Source of the DNA: Candidatus Aminicenantota bacterium
GTDB taxonomy: Bacteria; Acidobacteriota; Aminicenantia; UBA2199
NCBI GenBank assembly: GCA_026393835.1
Contig: JAPKZK010000152.1
Location: 1-52,254 of the forward strand
Reading direction: 5' to 3'
Length of the DNA stretch: 52,254 nt
The notes beneath the pieces are model-generated. The model made no database searches and had not been told where the DNA came from. It saw nothing but the letters and a program-made list of their open reading frames with translations. Of this stretch, positions 49,165-52,254 are shown piece after piece (positions within the stretch are counted from its first letter, which is position 1; each line of letters begins with the position of its first letter). The translations under genes and the position numbers were made by a program.

Positions 49165-49410
49165 ATGAAATGGGTAAAGAAAGCAAAGTACATCGATTCT
49201 TATAAAGTCTGGCTTAAATTTAATGACGGCATTGAAGGAATCGTCGATCTTGAATCCACCATAACGAATGATCGGCGGGACATTTTCCGCCAGCTCCATG
49301 ACCGGCAGCATTTCAAGAAATTTAAAGTAGAGGCAGATACTCTTGTTTGGGAAAACGGTCTGGATTTGGCGCCTGAATATTTATACGAGTTGGCAATCAA
49401 AATCGCATAA
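49165..49410 (+). CDS. DUF2442 protein
   Basis: An 81-residue protein beginning MKWVKKAKYIDSYKVWLKFNDG, with EGIVDLES, FRQLHDRQHFKKFKVEADTLVWENGLDLAPEYLYE. That is the common DUF2442 pattern. I chose the ATG at 49165 (AGGAG 7 bases upstream) over the in-frame TTG at 49159. It follows the DUF4160 gene by about 10 bp. A putative antitoxin or partner. Confidence 0.87.
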   Translation: MKWVKKAKYIDSYKVWLKFNDGIEGIVDLESTITNDRRDIFRQLHDRQHFKKFKVEADTLVWENGLDLAPEYLYELAIKIA

Positions 49411-49446
49411 AAAAAGTTGGATTAGTTCCTGCCATGTAAATAGCCG

Positions 49447-49854
49447 CTAAGAACGCGAAGGACCGCGAAGCAGATAAGGGGACAGCCCAATTTTCCTCAC
49501 CTCCACATTCACCACACGCCCCACCTGGATCAGTCGGTCCGTCAGTTCTTTATCCGCGTCCGAAGGCCACATCTCCAGGGAGGGATGGTTATGTGCCAGG
49601 ATGATCTTGACCGCCTCTTTCAAAAGCGCTATCCTGAATACCTGCATCGGCTTAACAAGGGATTCGTCGACGGCGCCCAGGCCGACCAATTCGACATTCA
49701 ATAACCGGTTATTGGACGCCAGGCTGACCACGTAAAAATGCTCCTGGTCCCGCTCGATCTCATCCTCCCGGAGCAGGACCTGCTGCATCACCAAAAAAAG
49801 CATGGACGAATTCAGCACCTTGATCTTTTGGACTTTGTTCAATTTAATTTTCAT
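49447..49854 (-). CDS. RadC-like JAB-domain protein, C-terminus cut at a REP motif
   Basis: This 135-residue protein has FYVVSLASNNRLLNVELVGLGAVDESLVKPMQVFRIALLKEAVKIILAHNHPS followed by PSDADKELTDRLIQVGRVVNVEV. That is the JAMM-type RadC (DUF2466) domain with the HxH and later Ser-x-x-Asp metal site. RadC proteins normally continue with DHLIIG and about 15 more residues. Here the frame instead reads into RKIGLSPYLLRGPSRS, which is encoded by a REP-like GGGGACAGCCC motif (49478-49485). The 3' end was therefore replaced. AGGAG stands before the ATG. It may be non-functional or slightly altered. Confidence 0.8.
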   Translation of the reverse strand: MKIKLNKVQKIKVLNSSMLFLVMQQVLLREDEIERDQEHFYVVSLASNNRLLNVELVGLGAVDESLVKPMQVFRIALLKEAVKIILAHNHPSLEMWPSDADKELTDRLIQVGRVVNVEVRKIGLSPYLLRGPSRS

Positions 49855-50010
49855 TCGAGCCTCTCCTTTCCATTATAGCACAACCAAAAGAAAAATTGCA
49901 AATAGAGAGGGGGAAAAGATTAATGGTCAATGGAAGTTGTGCCCTTCGGGCATTATTGGTTAACGCCTTCGGCGAAAAAACCGGGGAGCGAAACCAACGG
50001 GCCCGAAAAA

Positions 50011-50051
50011 GGGGCCAGGCAAGAATCACTTCCGTTATCTTGCCTGTCCCC
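50011..50051. repeat. REP-like hairpin
   Basis: GGGGCCAGGCAAG and CTTGCCTGTCCCC form a long imperfect inverted repeat (11 of 13 pairs) around a 15-base loop. The right arm carries the GGGGACAG core in reverse. It lies in a gene-poor stretch (49855-50128). Confidence 0.55.
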
Positions 50052-50128
50052 TTACCCGGTGATTTGGGAAAACGTCAAAACATACGATGCCCTCAGGGCC
50101 GTGCAAAGCGGGTCCGGCAGCATGCCGG

Positions 50129-50857
50129 TTAGCGGGCGACGATGCCTAGTTTTTCTTTCATTTGCGGGTCGTCTACCAGGGCGGCAGCCAACACATTGAT
50201 ATACCGATTCATCCATTTCGAATAAACCGAGTAGGCTTCATGTTTCGCCGCCGTAGCCCGTTGGGCTTCGGCCCTGGCGTTTTTGTGAGCCGTTTCCGCG
50301 GTTTGGGTGTTATTAAAAGCCAGCTTTCCCTCGTCTATCATTGCCTGGGGCACGCCCACTCCCGCCAACAGCCCGGTTACCGCCGGAAGTTCTCCTAATC
50401 TCTTGAAAAAGTACCGGTTGGCTTCCGACCAGGGTCCGTAGGCAATTTTCGTTAAATCCGCCGGTTTCAGATTGGCCAGGGTTTCCGGGTCGTCTCTTAA
50501 AACCAGGCGGAGCGCTTGCACGATACGCGAGTTTTTTTGCCTGGACACGTTCATTAAGTCCAGGTATTTCGTGTGGGCATTCAACTGCGCCGTAAACGCC
50601 GTTTTCTGCGTCTCGTAGGCTTCGTTAAGCGCATCGAAATAGGCCTAGCCCTGGGCTATGGCCGCGGCGTCGTAGCCCACGCTTGCCGCATAGGCTTTGA
50701 GCCCGGGGTCGTCGGCCGAAAGTTTGAGGGTATTTCTACCCACGGCCAGTTTTGTTTCAAAGGCTTCGCCGGGGTTTCTTTTTTTCTTAGCTTTTTTTGT
50801 ATCTTCCGGGGTGGTTTCGTCCGGGGGGTTTTGTTCGGTATTGTTCTCTTCAGACAT
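50129..50857 (-). pseudogene. Helical protein of unknown family interrupted by an in-frame amber stop
   Basis: A strong start (AAAGGAGAT, then ATG at 50857) leads into MSEENNTEQNPPDETTPED, a charged tail, and AFETKLAVGRNTLKLSADDPGLKAYAASVGYDAAAIAQG, then a TAG. The same frame then continues for 171 codons without a stop: AYFDALNEAYETQKTAFTAQ and so on to GIVAR at 50129. The two halves clearly form one 242-codon gene with a single amber codon in place of what was probably CAG, AAG or GAG. The protein looks all-helical with many Ala. No function is recognised. It could be a pseudogene or use stop-codon readthrough. Confidence 0.72.
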
Positions 50858-50887
50858 TTTTAAATCTCCTTTTAATTATTTTACAGG

Positions 50888-51090
50888 AACAGGGTCCGGT
50901 AGTATTGCCGCTTCCGCGGGTCGGGATGCGATATAAAGCACCCATTATGTCGCATCCGGGGGTCGAGTTGCGATATAAAGCCTCCATTATGTCGCATCCG
51001 GGGGTCGAGTTGCGATATAAAGCACCCATTATGTCGCATCCGGTGGTCGGGAAGCGATAGGAAGTGCCCATCCTGTGGCTTCCCCGCGGC
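50888..51090. repeat. Tandem array 3, period 42 bp
   Basis: GATATAAAGC recurs at 50930, 50972 and 51014, with a degenerate copy at 51056 and a partial one before 50930. The spacing is exactly 42. The minus frame repeats GCDIMGALYRNSTP with one Cys per unit; the plus frame repeats RYKAPIMSHPGVEL. Neither frame has a Shine-Dalgarno site. It lies upstream of the amber-interrupted gene, between it and 51.2 kb. Confidence 0.85.
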
Positions 51091-51179
51091 GGTAGAGCTT
51101 CGAATGTCACGATGTCATGTTTCTTGCTATCCATTTTCCAATTATACCGGTTTTCATTCAATTATGCAAGTATTGTCTT

Positions 51180-51661
51180 TAATTTTTTTATAATTTTTCC
51201 TTTTTTTTAATTCTGCAACAGGGCCGGGCCGGATTAGGAAAAACTTAATTGACCATTAACCATCAGGGCTACGTCATTTTCTTTTTGGATTAATTTTTAA
51301 AACATAGGAAGATGCGCTTCAAATAATAAAGCCGAAGCACGAAATTCGAAACAAATTCAAAATTCAAAAATTCAAAATTCAAAAAAGAAACAGGCCCACG
51401 AATTACTCGAATTTTCACGAATGTTTTTTTACATCATTCATCATTCATCATTCAACATTTTATCTTTTTACCGCTTTGGTAATTTGGATTTGTTTCGGAT
51501 TTCAAGTGTCGCGATTTCGGATTTCGTGCTTTTTTTAGAATGACGTATTCCTGAATTGACCATTGACCATTCTTTTCCCCTCTCTTTTCTGTTATAATTG
51601 GAAGCGTTTAATGTGTGATGCTTTTACGGTGTAACGGTTTAACGGTGTAACGGAGGCGATT
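51180..51661. other. Intergenic region
   Basis: I see no gene. It contains low-complexity words (AAAATTCAAAATTC, CATTCATCATTCA) near 51340-51460 and TTGACCATTGACCATT near 51556. A TATAAT lies at 51593, and GGAGG precedes the LRR ATG; tandem CGGTGTAACGG phrases occur at 51628-51655. Confidence 0.5.
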
Positions 51662-52105
51662 ATGTGGTTAACTAAGAGTGACGACTTAAAGCGTGTTAAG
51701 CAATTTGAAAAGGAGACGGGGATAACATTGCAGCGGGTTTCCCTGGAAGATATAGGGGAGGTGGAAGTTACCGGTTTCGCAGCGGACGATAACGGGCGGG
51801 CGCGGGGTCTGTCGATTAGGGGTAAAAAACGGCTTCGCCTACCTGCACTGCTCTCAAAATTTCAACGACTGGAAAAGCTGGTCCTGCCGTACAATCAAAT
51901 CAGCGATATATCAAGCCTCAAAGAGTTGAAGAATTTAAAAATATTATATTTAATGGCTAATAAAATCACTCATATGCCCGCTGAATTTCTTAACCTGGGG
52001 CTGAAGATAAAATGGGATATAAAATTAGAAGACGGCATTTACCTGGCAGGCAACCCCCTGGAATCGCCGCCCCCCACCAGTTCTTCCTCTCCAAACGTGG
52101 TATAA
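51662..52105 (+). CDS. Leucine-rich-repeat protein, likely 3' truncated
   Basis: This 147-residue protein starts after GGAGG, then MWLTKSDDLKRVKQFEKETGITLQRV. It has a few leucine-rich repeats (residues about 55-120) with text such as LVLPYNQISDISSLKELKNLKILYLMANKITHMPAEF. The end GNPLESPPP resembles the point after which LRR proteins of Roco/ROC type continue with a GTPase or effector domain. Here it stops after a Ser-rich tail (TSSSSPNVV), right before a REP-like GGGACAG motif (52106). Probably a truncated gene, though a short LRR protein is possible. Confidence 0.65.
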   Translation: MWLTKSDDLKRVKQFEKETGITLQRVSLEDIGEVEVTGFAADDNGRARGLSIRGKKRLRLPALLSKFQRLEKLVLPYNQISDISSLKELKNLKILYLMANKITHMPAEFLNLGLKIKWDIKLEDGIYLAGNPLESPPPTSSSSPNVV

Positions 52106-52144
52106 GGGACAGCCAAAAAAATGAGAAAAAATTTGAAAAAGGTA

Positions 52145-52173
52145 TTGACAATTTAATTCCAATGCAATATATT
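52145..52173 (+). promoter_or_regulatory. Promoter at the window edge
   Basis: TTGACA at 52145-52150 and TATATT at 52168-52173 are 17 bp apart. A gene may start at ATG 52243 (after AAGGATGG), where the window ends, so it cannot be judged. Confidence 0.5.
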
Positions 52174-52254
52174 TAATGCAGAATACAGGGTGAGCCCAAT
52201 CCGCTGGTTCATAAAAAAAGTTCAGGGCAAGGATGGTTGAAAATGCCAAGAACG

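Noticed and set aside
1..52254. tRNA and rRNA genes
   Set aside because: No cloverleaf-type sequence or rRNA signature was recognised; a tRNAscan run would be decisive.

Overview
The window looks like chromosomal DNA of a Gram-negative-type bacterium (outer-membrane export proteins, lipoproteins, a TolC/RND pump, an EnvC-like factor). It has a mosaic of conserved operons and accessory, decaying material. A giant two-component-propeller sensor kinase, a TPR-Ser/Thr kinase, a LuxR-type membrane regulator, GG-leader peptide genes and many toxin-antitoxin scraps resemble Acidobacteriota/Aminicenantota-like genomes. That placement is inference from gene content only; no rRNA or tRNA gene was seen.

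Layout. 1-1.83 kb: a DDE transposase element. 1.98-3.1 kb: an orphan cysteine-rich RiPP (lanthipeptide-like) precursor with a consensus promoter, next to a 42-bp-period tandem array and REP-like inverted motifs. 3.2-6.8 kb: a frameshifted AAA ATPase/PD-(D/E)XK gene, a zinc-ribbon plus deoxyribosyltransferase-like protein, and a Phd/VapC pair beside a decayed copy of itself. 7.3-12.4 kb: bat (aerotolerance) operon running into folP. 12.4-17.2 kb: a 1277-residue propeller histidine kinase flanked by two paralogous 117-residue proteins of unknown family. 17.4-26.4 kb: histidine ammonia-lyase, LuxR-type membrane regulator, an fhs pseudogene, S4 protein/PTS EIIA/pseudopilin-like lipoprotein operon, a cNMP-binding protein, SPFH plus zinc-ribbon pair, and an epimerase. 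26.6-30.4 kb: EnvC-like/S41/divergent polysaccharide deacetylase operon, with degenerate catalytic sites in the first two proteins.

30.5-36.7 kb is accessory: PIN toxin-antitoxin pair, DUF1028 protein, MNT-HEPN pair, then two gene cassettes (Abi-alpha/DUF4393 and a TIR-like nucleotide-binding protein), each followed by a well-formed integron attC site, then a strict 19-copy 21-bp tandem array. 36.7-47.4 kb: YHS-domain protein, acyl-CoA dehydrogenase, TPR-kinase, and an acrA-acrB-tolC-tetR efflux operon whose promoter carries a palindromic TetR-type operator between -35 and -10. 47.4-52.25 kb: AbiEii pair, MazF remnant, DUF4160/DUF2442 pair, a RadC-like gene cut at a REP motif, a gene interrupted by an in-frame amber codon, a third tandem array (42 bp), and a truncated LRR gene.

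Most striking: the integrase-less attC cassette pair carrying defence-type genes; the orphan RiPP precursor; three arrays whose periods (42, 21, 42 bp) are whole multiples of both two helical turns and seven codons; the paralog pair around the giant sensor kinase; and several genes whose promoter lies so close to the start codon that the transcript should be leaderless.
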